64,000 bases of DNA from Pseudomonas antarctica (GTDB lineage: Bacteria; Pseudomonadota; Gammaproteobacteria; Pseudomonadales; Pseudomonadaceae): the NCBI RefSeq assembly GCF_001647715.1, contig NZ_CP015600.1, positions 6,200,001 through 6,264,000 on the forward strand. The letters are read 5' to 3'. The position numbers were made by a program, and so were the translations under genes. Every line of letters begins with the position of its first letter. Position 1 is the first letter of the stretch. Shown piece after piece: positions 50,198 through 58,581 of this stretch. The notes below the pieces were generated by a model. It saw only the letters and a list, made by a program, of their open reading frames with translations, was not told the DNA's origin and did not search any database.

Positions 50198-50956
50198 ATG
50201 AATAACATGCAGAGCACCTCTAATACGCCGAAAAAATCAAGCAATGCGTCTTCAATTCTCAAGGATTTTTGCTTTCCTCCGGTAACGCTTAGCAAGGCAG
50301 AGAAGGCTACCTGGAAAGAAATTTTCTTCGACTCAATAATTACCGAATACGATGCAAGGAGGCTTTATTGGCATATCGCTGATCAGAATCCAGCTTGCAT
50401 CTCTGAATCGGCAAATATCTTAAAGCCTTGGCTTAGAGATGAAATCGATCACGCGTATGGCTTCTCTCTGATTTATTCAGCCTATACAGGAATTCCGCTT
50501 GACGTTGTAGCAATGGAAGTTGAAACAAGACAATCCGACTTCAACAGCCTAACCCCCTTTATGCAGGACCCACTTAAACTTCTCATCTTGCTTGCGTATG
50601 ACGAGATAATCACGACACACGTCTATCAGCGCAGCATAAAAAATTACGACACCTTTAGTTCCTCGCAATTGTCAGTCTGGATCAGAAAAATCAAAAGAGA
50701 TGAAGCTAAGCATTTTTTCTTTTTCATAGAACAAGCTAAACAGCTATTCCCGAATAGGCTTCAAGAAGCCCCGTCCATACTTAAAGAGCTTTTCACATTA
50801 GATTTTGAAAAAACAGAATATACAGGAACCTTCGTGTTAGACCACAACACGCTTGATTATCCAATCACTAAAAAAGAAATACAAGAATCAATAATCCCAA
50901 CCATCATCAAAAAATTGAGCCATGACACTCACACATCAAACGGAGCAAAAAAATGA
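50198..50956 (+). CDS. Ferritin-like di-iron protein A
   Basis: A 252-residue, mostly helical, soluble protein that I cannot place in a named family. Four helices supply a complete di-iron carboxylate ligand set: E50 (I-I-T-E-Y-D-A), E82/H85 (D-E-I-D-H), E136 (A-Y-D-E-I-I) and E169/H172 (D-E-A-K-H). The E-to-ExxH spacings are 32 and 33 residues, as in ferritin-like oxygenases and desaturases. A shared tail motif Y-x-x-T-F-x-L-D-H is at 208-216. The first 25 residues are polar and disordered. It starts 42 bases after the synthase gene with AAAGG before the ATG, and overlaps the next gene by ATGA. Confidence 0.78.
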   Translation: MNNMQSTSNTPKKSSNASSILKDFCFPPVTLSKAEKATWKEIFFDSIITEYDARRLYWHIADQNPACISESANILKPWLRDEIDHAYGFSLIYSAYTGIPLDVVAMEVETRQSDFNSLTPFMQDPLKLLILLAYDEIITTHVYQRSIKNYDTFSSSQLSVWIRKIKRDEAKHFFFFIEQAKQLFPNRLQEAPSILKELFTLDFEKTEYTGTFVLDHNTLDYPITKKEIQESIIPTIIKKLSHDTHTSNGAKK

Positions 50957-51666
50957 AACCTCCCTTCCTCAATAAGCGTCATTGGAGCTCTAGAGCGCTA
51001 TTCAAAGAAATCGCCAATAGCGATTGGGTCAATCCCGGTATTGACCCAAAATACGAGGATTTCTTTTTGGCCGACTTAGTCTCTGAGTACGACGCGATAA
51101 ACCTGTACCACTACCTTTATCCGAGACGCTCTGAGTTTTCCCCCTACTTCGTGCAATATTTAGACTTATGGTTTTTAGATGAAAAAAATCATGCCGACGG
51201 CTTTATAGAACTGAATCGTTTGATATTTAATACAGACGAAGAAACTCTCTTGGACAATTTAAAATCAAGAAACAGCGACTTTAAACCCTTTGAAGAAATT
51301 TTATCAAACGAATTAAGCTTACTTACTGTGTTTGCGTACGATGAATACATTTCAGTTAAAACATACAAGAAAGATACGTTCTATAATCAGTTTGGGCACT
51401 CGGGCTTCGACACATGGATTGGTAACTTAATCGCCGACGAAGCAACCCATTTCGCAAACGCTATAAAATTATTAAGAAACAACCACTCATCTTGTCTAGA
51501 GCTGATTGAAAAAACCTTAAACCGTATTATTCAACTTGAAAGTACCCCTTACAGAAATACCTTCTTGCTCGATCATGACGGGCCACACTTTCTTCTAGGC
51601 AATAGTGATTATGCGGACGCTGCCGCGAGTGAAATACTAGACATCCTAACTAGAGATAAAAAATGA
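50953..51666 (+). CDS. Ferritin-like di-iron protein B (paralogue of A)
   Basis: A 237-residue paralogue of the preceding protein. Ligands are E45 (V-S-E-Y-D-A), E77/H80 (D-E-K-N-H), E131 (A-Y-D-E-Y-I) and E163/H166 (D-E-A-T-H), with spacings of 32 and 32. The C-terminal Y-R-N-T-F-L-L-D-H at 200-208 corresponds to the same motif in protein A. Both copies keep a full metal site, so neither is a decayed partner. The two may form a heterodimer or catalyse consecutive oxidations; this is inferred. Start and stop overlap its neighbours by ATGA. Confidence 0.78.
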   Translation: MKPPFLNKRHWSSRALFKEIANSDWVNPGIDPKYEDFFLADLVSEYDAINLYHYLYPRRSEFSPYFVQYLDLWFLDEKNHADGFIELNRLIFNTDEETLLDNLKSRNSDFKPFEEILSNELSLLTVFAYDEYISVKTYKKDTFYNQFGHSGFDTWIGNLIADEATHFANAIKLLRNNHSSCLELIEKTLNRIIQLESTPYRNTFLLDHDGPHFLLGNSDYADAAASEILDILTRDKK

Positions 51667-52019
51667 AAAACAGTCACTATTTAATAGCCTCCATGGTGCT
51701 CATGGTGTTTGGCGAAATCCTAACTATCTATAGTGAAGTGTATGCCTCAAAACTTTCTGGACGAGTTATAGAAAACCCTGAACTTTTTATAAAACCTATT
51801 TTACTCATATGCATTGCCGGCATAAGCCTGATATTCGCTTATTGGTTAGGTTACCAAGGCACAGGGAATATATGGATCGTGACAGTGGCGTCACTCACAC
51901 TGCTGCTTATATTAGAACCCATCGTCATTTATGCGATGCTAAAGGAACTACCGGGGCGCGGGGCACTCATCGGATTCATTCTTGGAGCCGTAGGGCTACT
52001 GGCGACCCTGGTACTTTAA
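51663..52019 (+). CDS. Small four-helix membrane protein, SMR/DMT-like
   Basis: A 118-residue protein with four predicted membrane helices (about 6-26, 42-61, 70-90, 98-117). It has the size and layout of small multidrug resistance transporters, with acidic residues in helix 1 (E18, E25) and helix 3 (E85) and a glycine-rich last helix (G-A-L-I-G-F-I-L-G-A-V-G). It overlaps di-iron gene B by ATGA and is last in the unit. An exporter for the pathway product is the natural guess, but no family signature is decisive. Confidence 0.65.
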   Translation: MKNSHYLIASMVLMVFGEILTIYSEVYASKLSGRVIENPELFIKPILLICIAGISLIFAYWLGYQGTGNIWIVTVASLTLLLILEPIVIYAMLKELPGRGALIGFILGAVGLLATLVL

Positions 52020-52045
52020 AATATGCGACAGCGCTCTTGTTATCC

Positions 52046-52075
52046 AAAGGTTAGCCCACTTTGCGGGCTAACCTT
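52046..52075. terminator. Bidirectional terminator closing the AT-rich operon
   Basis: A 12-bp perfect stem (AAAGGTTAGCCC and complement) with a six-base loop and a following T run. It stands between the four-helix protein gene and the convergent cytochrome c5 gene. Confidence 0.88.
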
Positions 52076-52093
52076 TTGTAAATGCTTAACTTT

Positions 52094-52522
52094 TTACTTC
52101 AATCCAGACATCTTCTCGATTGCACCTTTAAGCTCGTCATCCGAGCAATCGGCGCATGTGCCTTTTGGCGGCATGGCGTTCAAACCGGTGATCGCCTTGG
52201 CCAGCAGGCCGTCGAGGCCGCCCTGGTGGTCGGCGCGGTCTTTCCAGGCTGCGGTGTCACCGATTTTCGGCGCGCCCAGCAACCCGGTGCCATGGCACGC
52301 ATTGCAATGCTTGGCGATCACGTCGTCCGGCGTTTTCGCACCGCCACCGCCGCCCACTGCCACCGCCACTTCCATCCCTTTGCATTCCTGGCCCTGAACA
52401 CAGACTTGGCCGACAGGCTCCAGGCGCTTGGCAATTTCATCATTGGTCGCAGCTTGAGCGCTGACAGCCCATAGGGCCAGTACGGTTGCTGGTGCAGCCA
52501 GCATTTTCATAATTAGGTTCAC
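52094..52522 (-). CDS. cycB: Cytochrome c5
   Basis: A 142-residue periplasmic protein: signal peptide to about residue 24, haem motif C-N-A-C-H in the middle, and axial Met in A-M-P-P-K-G. Extra cysteines occur before (C-V-Q-G-Q-E-C) and after (C-A-D-C) the haem. The GTG start has GAGGG nine bases upstream; an ATG twelve bases later is possible. Similar cytochromes carry electrons to oxidases or denitrification enzymes. Confidence 0.88.
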   Translation of the reverse strand: MNLIMKMLAAPATVLALWAVSAQAATNDEIAKRLEPVGQVCVQGQECKGMEVAVAVGGGGGAKTPDDVIAKHCNACHGTGLLGAPKIGDTAAWKDRADHQGGLDGLLAKAITGLNAMPPKGTCADCSDDELKGAIEKMSGLK

Positions 52523-52691
52523 GCGTTCACCCTCAATGGTGGCTATTCACGCCTGCGGCCACGGTTTCGCAGGCGGCGAAAGTATAACGGTTAGCCCGCC
52601 TGGCTGAAACAACCCTATTAAATAAAGGGATATTCAGCTTCGCGGATACAGCTACGGGTGTCTCTGCAACGCTGGCAGGACGCCTCTTCTG

Positions 52692-53240
52692 TCAGAAGTT
52701 CGCGGGTGTGGCTGCGCTGATTAGTCGCGCCGGCACATCGAACGGGTTGCGAAAACGATGAGGCTTGGTGCTTTCAAAGTAGTAGCTATCGCCAGCTTCG
52801 AGCACAAAAGTTTCAAGACCGACCACCAATTCCAGGCGGCCTTCCACCAGAATCCCGGTTTCCTCACCTTCGTGGGTGAGCATTTCTTCGCCTGTATCGG
52901 CACCCGGGGGGTAGATTTCGTTGAGAAACGCAATCGCTCGGCTCGGGTGCGCACGGCCGACGAGTTTCATGGTGACGGCGCCGTCAGAGATGTCGATCAG
53001 CTCATTGGCTTTATAGACGATCTGGGTCGGTATTTCCTGGAGGATCTCCTCGGAAAAGAACTCGACCATGGACATGGGGATGCCGCCCAGCACCTTGCGC
53101 AAGGAGCTGATCGAAGGGCTGACACTGTTTTTTTCGATCATCGAAATGGTGCTGTTGGTGACACCCGCGCGCTTGGCGAGCTCGCGCTGGGAAAGACCCT
53201 TCAGTTTACGGATGGATTGCAGTCGTTCGCCGACGTCCAA
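52692..53240 (-). CDS. pauR: XRE-cupin transcriptional regulator PauR
   Basis: A 182-residue protein with an N-terminal helix-turn-helix (residues about 8-62: L-S-Q-R-E-L-A-K-R-A-G-V-T-N-S-T-I-S) and a C-terminal cupin (H-E-G-E-E-T-G-I-L-V-E-G, F-E-S-T-K-P-H-R-F). It matches PauR/PuuR, the polyamine-responsive repressor of gamma-glutamylated putrescine/cadaverine catabolism in P. aeruginosa, and its place between cycB and dadX agrees. Confidence 0.9.
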   Translation of the reverse strand: MDVGERLQSIRKLKGLSQRELAKRAGVTNSTISMIEKNSVSPSISSLRKVLGGIPMSMVEFFSEEILQEIPTQIVYKANELIDISDGAVTMKLVGRAHPSRAIAFLNEIYPPGADTGEEMLTHEGEETGILVEGRLELVVGLETFVLEAGDSYYFESTKPHRFRNPFDVPARLISAATPANF

Positions 53241-53356
53241 TGCAGGAGCCTCCTAGGATTCAGGCTTTGTTGTAATTGAGCGTTATCATGGCGACAGCGT
53301 TCAGTATTTACAACACTTGGGCCTAAATCCCGGCCAGCTCTACTCGTAGGCGGCGT

Positions 53357-54430
53357 TCAAGCCCCGGAATAGAGCCTTGGCACGCGGCGCAGGTTGCAGA
53401 AGATCTGGTAGGGGATGGTCTCGGCGGCGCCCGCAACGTCGCTGGCGAGGATATTCTTACCCCACAGCTCTACGGTGGAGCCGAGGCCGGCCTGAGGCAC
53501 GTCGGTAAGGTCGACACACAGCATGTCCATGGACACGCGGCCCAGCAATTGGCTGCGTTGCCCCGCCACCAGCACCGGCGTGCCGGTCGGCGCGTGACGC
53601 GGGTAGCCGTCGGCATAACCCATGGCAACCACGGCAATGCGCATCGGCTTCGACGTGATGAACTTGGCGCCGTAGCCCACCGGTTCGCCAGCCGGCAGTT
53701 CGCGCACGCAGATGACTTTCGATTCCAGGGTCATTACCGGCTGCAAGCGCGCGGCGATGGCCTGCTCTTCACCAAACGGCGTGGCGCCGTAGAGCATGAT
53801 GCCTGGGCGTACCCAGTCGCTGGCCACGTTCGCCCACCCCATCACCGACGGCGAATTGCGCAGGCTGACTTCGGCCGACAGGCCTTGGCGTGCCGCTTCA
53901 AACACCTCCACCTGTTCATCGCTGCGTACACAATCGAGTTCATCGGCACGGGCGAAATGGCTCATCAGTACGATTTTCGCCACTTTGCCGCTGGCCAGCA
54001 GGCGTTGGTAGGCCTCGTGATAATCCTTGGGATGCAGGCCAACACGGTGCATGCCCGAATCCAGCTTGAGCCAGATGGTCAGCGGCTTGCTCAACCGGGC
54101 TTGCTCGATCGCTTCCAACTGCCACAGCGAATGCACCACGCACCAAAAATCGTGCTCGATGATCAACGGCAGCTCGTCAGCCTCGAAAAAACCTTCCAGC
54201 AGCAATACCGGCGCACGAATGCCAGCGGCACGCAGCTCCAGCCCTTCCTCGATACACGCCACAGCGAAACCGTCGGCCTCGGCCTCCAGCGCCTGGGCCA
54301 CGCGCACGGCACCATGGCCATAGGCATCGGCCTTGACCACGGCGAGGGCTTTGGCCCCCGTGACTTCACGGGCCAGTTGATAGTTATGGCGCAGGGCTTG
54401 GAGGTCAATCAGGGCACGGGCAGGACGCAT
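53357..54430 (-). CDS. dadX: Catabolic alanine racemase
   Basis: A 357-residue fold III PLP racemase. The Schiff-base lysine is K33 in [10 protein letters not shown], and the second catalytic residue is the Tyr in the C-terminal domain (G-Y-G-A-K-F region). It interconverts L- and D-alanine. It is downstream of dadA and ridA, but a strong terminator lies in the 80-base gap before it. Confidence 0.94.
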   Translation of the reverse strand: MRPARALIDLQALRHNYQLAREVTGAKALAVVKADAYGHGAVRVAQALEAEADGFAVACIEEGLELRAAGIRAPVLLLEGFFEADELPLIIEHDFWCVVHSLWQLEAIEQARLSKPLTIWLKLDSGMHRVGLHPKDYHEAYQRLLASGKVAKIVLMSHFARADELDCVRSDEQVEVFEAARQGLSAEVSLRNSPSVMGWANVASDWVRPGIMLYGATPFGEEQAIAARLQPVMTLESKVICVRELPAGEPVGYGAKFITSKPMRIAVVAMGYADGYPRHAPTGTPVLVAGQRSQLLGRVSMDMLCVDLTDVPQAGLGSTVELWGKNILASDVAGAAETIPYQIFCNLRRVPRLYSGA

Positions 54431-54460
54431 GGCGGCAGGCTTCTAGGCGGCAGAGTGAAG

Positions 54461-54495
54461 AAAAAACCGGCACCGACCAACAGCGTCGGTGCCGG
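54461..54495 (-). terminator. Intrinsic terminator between ridA and dadX
   Basis: CCGGCACCGAC and its exact complement around a seven-base loop; on the minus strand the stem is followed by TTTTTT. It starts about 16 bases past the ridA stop and ends about 30 bases before dadX. Confidence 0.85.
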
Positions 54496-54510
54496 GAGAG
54501 GGATGTTGGT

Positions 54511-54864
54511 TTAAGGCAGCGCAGCGACGACAGACAGCTCTACCAAAATTTCCGGTTCACACAGCTTGGCTTCAACCGTGGCACGGGCTGGGGCGACGCC
54601 TTTGGGCAGCCATTTGTCCCACACCGCGTTCATGCCGGCGAAGTCGGCGTCGATGTCTTTCAGGTAAATCGTCACCGACAGCAGCTTGGTTTTGTCGGTG
54701 CCGGCCAAGTCCAGCAACCGCTCGATATTGGCCAGGGTTTCACGGGTCTGCTGTTCAATCCCGGCACTCATGTCGTCGCCGACTTGCCCTGCCAGATACA
54801 CGGTACCGCTGTGAACAACGATGTGGCTCATGCGCTCATTGGTGAGCTGGCGCTGGATGGACAT
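54511..54864 (-). CDS. RidA family enamine/imine deaminase
   Basis: A 117-residue trimeric YjgF/RidA protein ([10 protein letters not shown] near the start, and [13 protein letters not shown] at the end). It would deaminate the 2-imino acids released by DadA. The start at 54864 overlaps the dadA 3' end by 29 bases; a start at 54831 would not overlap but loses the conserved R-M-S segment's upstream part. Confidence 0.88.
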   Translation of the reverse strand: MSIQRQLTNERMSHIVVHSGTVYLAGQVGDDMSAGIEQQTRETLANIERLLDLAGTDKTKLLSVTIYLKDIDADFAGMNAVWDKWLPKGVAPARATVEAKLCEPEILVELSVVAALP

Positions 54865-56137
54865 GTTTTGCGGACTCCTGATGGTTGCCGTAACGGGAAA
54901 TATCGAGGCCTTCGGCGCTGATCTGCGGCGTTTTCTTTGCCATCAGATCGGCCAGCAAACGACCAGAGCCACAGGCCATGGTCCAGCCGAGGGTGCCGTG
55001 GCCGGTATTCAGGAACAGGTTCTTGAACGGGGTTGCACCGACAATCGGCGTGCCATCGGGTGTGGTCGGGCGCAGGCCGGTCCAGAAAGTGGCTTCGGTC
55101 AAATCACCGCCCTGAGGATAAAGGTCGTTGACGATCATCTCCAGGGTTTCGCGTCGACGTGGGTTCAGCGACAGGTCAAAACCGGCTATCTCAGCCATGC
55201 CGCCGACGCGGATGCGGTTGTCGAAACGGGTGATCGCGACCTTGTAGGTCTCGTCGAGAATGGTCGACGTCGGCGCCATCGCCGGGTTGGTGATCGGCAC
55301 GGTCAGCGAGTAACCCTTGAGCGGGTACACCGGTGCCTTGATCCCCAGCGGCTTGAGTAACTTCGGCGAATAACTGCCGAGGGCCAGTACGTAGCGGTCG
55401 GCGGTTTCAAGCTTGCCGTCGATCCACACGCCGTTGACGCGGTCACCCGCATAGTCGAGGCGCTGGATGTCCTGTTCAAAGCGAAACTCCACGCCCAACT
55501 GCTTGCACATGTCCACCAGGCGCGTGGTGAACATCTGGCAGTCGCCAGTCTGGTCGTTCGGCAGGCGCAGGGCACCGGCGAGGATGTCGGTGACGCTGGC
55601 CAGGGCCGGCTCAACGCGGGCGATACCGGCGCGGTCAAGCAGTTCGAACGGCACACCGGACTCTTTCAATACGGCGATGTCCTTGGCCGCACCATCGAGT
55701 TGGGCCTGGGTGCGGAACAGCTGGGTCGTACCGAGGCTGCGGCCTTCATAGGCGATGCCGGTCTCGGCGCGCAGCTCGTCGAGGCAGTCGCGGCTGTACT
55801 CGGACAGGCGAACCATGCGCTCCTTGTTCACGGCATAGCGGCTGGTGGTGCAGTTGCGCAGCATCTGCGCCATCCACAGGTATTGATCGATATCGGCAGT
55901 GGCTTTGATCGCCAACGGTGCGTGGCGTTGCAGCAGCCATTTGATCGCCTTGAGCGGCACGCCCGGGGCGGCCCATGGCGAGGCATAACCCGGGGATACC
56001 TGGCCGGCGTTGGCGAAACTGGTTTCCATGGCAGCGGCGGGCTGACGGTCGACCACAACGACTTCGAAGCCGGCCCGCGCCAAATAGTACGCACTGGTCA
56101 CACCAATGACGCCGCTACCCAAGACCAGAACGCGCAT
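54836..56137 (-). CDS. dadA: D-amino acid dehydrogenase small subunit
   Basis: A 433-residue FAD flavoprotein of the DAO family. The dinucleotide-binding motif is [16 protein letters not shown] at residues 4-19, and the C-terminal [16 protein letters not shown] segment is characteristic. It oxidises D-alanine to pyruvate with quinone as acceptor. It is divergent from lrp, its probable regulator. Confidence 0.95.
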   Translation of the reverse strand: MRVLVLGSGVIGVTSAYYLARAGFEVVVVDRQPAAAMETSFANAGQVSPGYASPWAAPGVPLKAIKWLLQRHAPLAIKATADIDQYLWMAQMLRNCTTSRYAVNKERMVRLSEYSRDCLDELRAETGIAYEGRSLGTTQLFRTQAQLDGAAKDIAVLKESGVPFELLDRAGIARVEPALASVTDILAGALRLPNDQTGDCQMFTTRLVDMCKQLGVEFRFEQDIQRLDYAGDRVNGVWIDGKLETADRYVLALGSYSPKLLKPLGIKAPVYPLKGYSLTVPITNPAMAPTSTILDETYKVAITRFDNRIRVGGMAEIAGFDLSLNPRRRETLEMIVNDLYPQGGDLTEATFWTGLRPTTPDGTPIVGATPFKNLFLNTGHGTLGWTMACGSGRLLADLMAKKTPQISAEGLDISRYGNHQESAKHVHPAPAHQ

Positions 56138-56293
56138 TTTTATATCCTCATCACGGGCTTAGCCGCTGACGTGTGTTATTCGAGCAATGATGGGCGCAGT
56201 ATAAAAAGCAATCACCAGTGCATTTCACTATATAAATGCCTATATTTGGCGACAATTCTCGGCAAAAACCCTTTTCACAGAGGCGTATCCCCT

Positions 56294-56782
56294 ATGCGTA
56301 CCAACACCCAGACCAAACGGGAGCTGGACAAGATCGACCGCAATATCCTGCGCATCCTGCAAACCGACGGGCGCATTTCGTTCACCGAGTTGGGGGAAAA
56401 GGTCGGGCTGTCGACCACGCCGTGCACTGAGCGGGTTCGCCGCCTGGAGCGTGAAGGAATCATCATGGGGTACAACGCGCGGCTGAACCCGCAGCATTTG
56501 AAGGGAAGTTTGCTGGTATTTGTCGAGATCAGCCTCGATTACAAGTCCGGCGACACCTTTGAAGAGTTCCGCCGCGCCGTACTCAAACTGCCCCATGTGC
56601 TGGAGTGCCACCTGGTCTCAGGCGACTTTGACTACCTGGTGAAGGCACGGATTTCCGAGATGGCGTCGTACCGCAAACTGCTTGGCGATATCCTGCTCAA
56701 ACTGCCCCACGTGCGCGAATCCAAGAGCTATATCGTGATGGAAGAAGTGAAAGAGAGCCTTAACTTGCCGATCCCGGATTAA
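56294..56782 (+). CDS. lrp: Lrp/AsnC family regulator of the dad genes
   Basis: A 162-residue Lrp (L-D-K-I-D-R-N-I-L-R-I-L-Q-T-D-G-R-I-S-F-T-E-L-G-E-K-V-G-L-S-T-T-P-C-T-E-R-V-R-R-L) with a C-terminal RAM domain. Homologues (DadR, also called Lrp) activate dadAX in response to L-alanine. The start at 56294 agrees with family lengths. It is divergent from dadA with a 156-base control region. Confidence 0.92.
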   Translation: MRTNTQTKRELDKIDRNILRILQTDGRISFTELGEKVGLSTTPCTERVRRLEREGIIMGYNARLNPQHLKGSLLVFVEISLDYKSGDTFEEFRRAVLKLPHVLECHLVSGDFDYLVKARISEMASYRKLLGDILLKLPHVRESKSYIVMEEVKESLNLPIPD

Positions 56783-56819
56783 CTGACCCGACTCAGTCAT
56801 TTTTGACCGAGTACATCCG

Positions 56820-57173
56820 CTAGACCAGCACTTGCCGGGTGCTGGCCATGTAGTCGTGGATCTGCTTTTCGACCCGTGGATGAATCAGTTCCACCGGCCC
56901 GCGCCCGTTGGGGCACGGCAAGGTCTTTGTGGTACCGAACAGGCGGCAGATCAGCGGACGCTCGTCATACACCGTGCAGCCATTCGGCCCAAGGTGCACA
57001 CAGTTCAGCTCGTCCATGGCCGCGTCCTGCTCGGCAGCAGTCTTACGTGGCAGGCGCGACATTTCCTCGGGCGAGGTCGTCACCGGCCCACAGCAGTCGT
57101 GGCAACCGGGGACACACTCGAACGAAGGAATCTGTCGGCGCAGCGCGCTGATTTTCTGACTGTTGCAACTCAT
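56820..57173 (-). CDS. YkgJ family cysteine cluster protein
   Basis: A 117-residue protein with the pattern C-V-P-G-C-H-D-C-C-G at about 20-29 and C-V-H-L-G-P-N-G-C-T-V-Y-D-E-R-P-L-I-C-R-L-F-G later. It belongs to the zinc/iron-chelating CxxCxxCC family of unknown function. It is divergent from the FAD oxidoreductase gene 115 bases away. Confidence 0.88.
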   Translation of the reverse strand: MSCNSQKISALRRQIPSFECVPGCHDCCGPVTTSPEEMSRLPRKTAAEQDAAMDELNCVHLGPNGCTVYDERPLICRLFGTTKTLPCPNGRGPVELIHPRVEKQIHDYMASTRQVLV

Positions 57174-57288
57174 CGAAACACGTACCGAACGGCGAATAGG
57201 CGTGGATTCTGCCGCAAAAAGCCCTGATGAGACAGCTTCGTCCGACCGCTGTATCCTGCGTCAAATTTTCCAAACAGGGATGCTCCCC

Positions 57289-58581
57289 ATGACTGCCAGC
57301 GCCCGGCACACCACTTCCTACTACGCAGCCAGCAGCGTGCCGCAACCCGATTACCCGGCGCTGGCGGGCGAAGTGTGCGCCGATGTCTGCGTGATCGGCG
57401 GTGGCTATTCAGGGCTTAACACGGCGCTGGAGCTGGCCGAGCGCGGTTATAGCGTGGTGTTGCTGGAGGCGCGCAAGATCGGCTGGGGCGCCAGCGGCCG
57501 CAATGGCGGCCAGTTGATTCGCGGCGTCGGCCATGGCCTGGAGCAGTTCGCCAACGTGATTGGCACCGACGGCGTGCGCCAGATGAAGCTGATGGGCCTG
57601 GAAGCCGTGGAGATCGTGCGCGAGCGCGTCGAGCGCTATCAAATCCCCTGCGACCTGACCTGGGGTTACTGCGACCTGGCCAACCAACCTGACCATCTTC
57701 AAGGCTTCGCCGAAGACGCTGAAGAACTGCGCAGCCTGGGCTATCGCCATGAGGTGCGCCTGCTGCAAGCCAACGAAATGAGCAGCGTGATCGGTTCCGA
57801 TCGTTATGTCGGCGGGATGATCGACATGGGCTCCGGCCATTTGCACCCGCTGAACCTGGCACTCGGCGAAGCTGCCGCCGCGCAGCAACTGGGCGTGAAG
57901 CTGTTTGAGCAGTCCGAAGTGACACGCATCGACTACGGCCCCCAGGTCAACGTGCACACAGCCCTTGGCAACGTCCGCGCCAAGACCCTGGTGCTGGCCT
58001 GCAATGCCTACCTCAATGGCTTGAATCCACAGTTAAGCGGCAAAGTGCTGCCCGCCGGCAGCTACATCATTGCCACCGAACCGTTGAGTGCGGCCCAGGC
58101 CGCCAGCCTGCTGCCGCAGAACATGGCCGTCTGTGATCAACGGGTGACGGTGGATTACTTCCGGCTCAGTGCCGACAACCGCCTGTTGTTCGGCGGTGCC
58201 TGCCACTACTCCGGACGCGATCCTCAGGATATCGGCGCCTATATGCGCCCAAAGATGCTCAAGGTGTTCCCACAACTGGCTGACGTAAAGATCGACTACC
58301 AGTGGGGCGGCATGATCGGCATCGGCGCCAACCGTCTGCCGCAGATCGGCCGATTGGCCGATCAACCCAACGTGTATTACGCCCAGGCCTACGCGGGGCA
58401 CGGCCTCAACGCCACGCACCTGGCCGGCAAGCTGCTGGCCGAAGCCATCAGTGGCCAGCAGCAGGGACGTTTCGATTTGTTCGCCCAAGTGCCGCACATC
58501 ACCTTCCCCGGCGGCAAGCATCTGCGCTCGCCGCTGCTGGCACTGGGGATGCTTTGGCACCGATTCAAAGAATGGGTGTAA
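57289..58581 (+). CDS. FAD-dependent amine oxidoreductase (PuuB/PauB-like)
   Basis: A 430-residue DAO-family flavoenzyme beginning about 35 residues before the FAD motif V-I-G-G-G-Y-S-G-L-N-T-A-L-E-L. It has G-W-G-A-S-G-R-N-G-G-Q-L-I and the C-terminal A-G-H-G-L-N-A-T-H. It resembles gamma-glutamylputrescine oxidoreductases; P. aeruginosa has PauB4 (PA5309) at this position. The start at 57289 is chosen by homology over a longer frame from 57163. Confidence 0.87.
   Translation: MTASARHTTSYYAASSVPQPDYPALAGEVCADVCVIGGGYSGLNTALELAERGYSVVLLEARKIGWGASGRNGGQLIRGVGHGLEQFANVIGTDGVRQMKLMGLEAVEIVRERVERYQIPCDLTWGYCDLANQPDHLQGFAEDAEELRSLGYRHEVRLLQANEMSSVIGSDRYVGGMIDMGSGHLHPLNLALGEAAAAQQLGVKLFEQSEVTRIDYGPQVNVHTALGNVRAKTLVLACNAYLNGLNPQLSGKVLPAGSYIIATEPLSAAQAASLLPQNMAVCDQRVTVDYFRLSADNRLLFGGACHYSGRDPQDIGAYMRPKMLKVFPQLADVKIDYQWGGMIGIGANRLPQIGRLADQPNVYYAQAYAGHGLNATHLAGKLLAEAISGQQQGRFDLFAQVPHITFPGGKHLRSPLLALGMLWHRFKEWV

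Larger units (their letters stand above)
48560..52045. mobile_element. AT-rich probable horizontally acquired block (no mobility genes)
   Basis: Base composition changes abruptly within the acetyl-CoA hydrolase upstream region and returns at the terminator before the cytochrome c5 gene. Two hand-counted 60-base lines inside give 32 % (51241) and 43 % GC (50401), against 63 % in a flanking line (47401). Codons such as AAA, ATA and TTA are common inside and rare outside. No integrase, transposase, tRNA or clear flanking direct repeat was found, so the boundaries are approximate and the transfer mechanism is unknown. Confidence 0.7.

Noticed and set aside
56783..56819. Inverted repeat GACTCAGTCA/GACCGAGT after lrp as a terminator
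   Set aside because: The stem is short and mismatched, and the T run is in the loop rather than after it.
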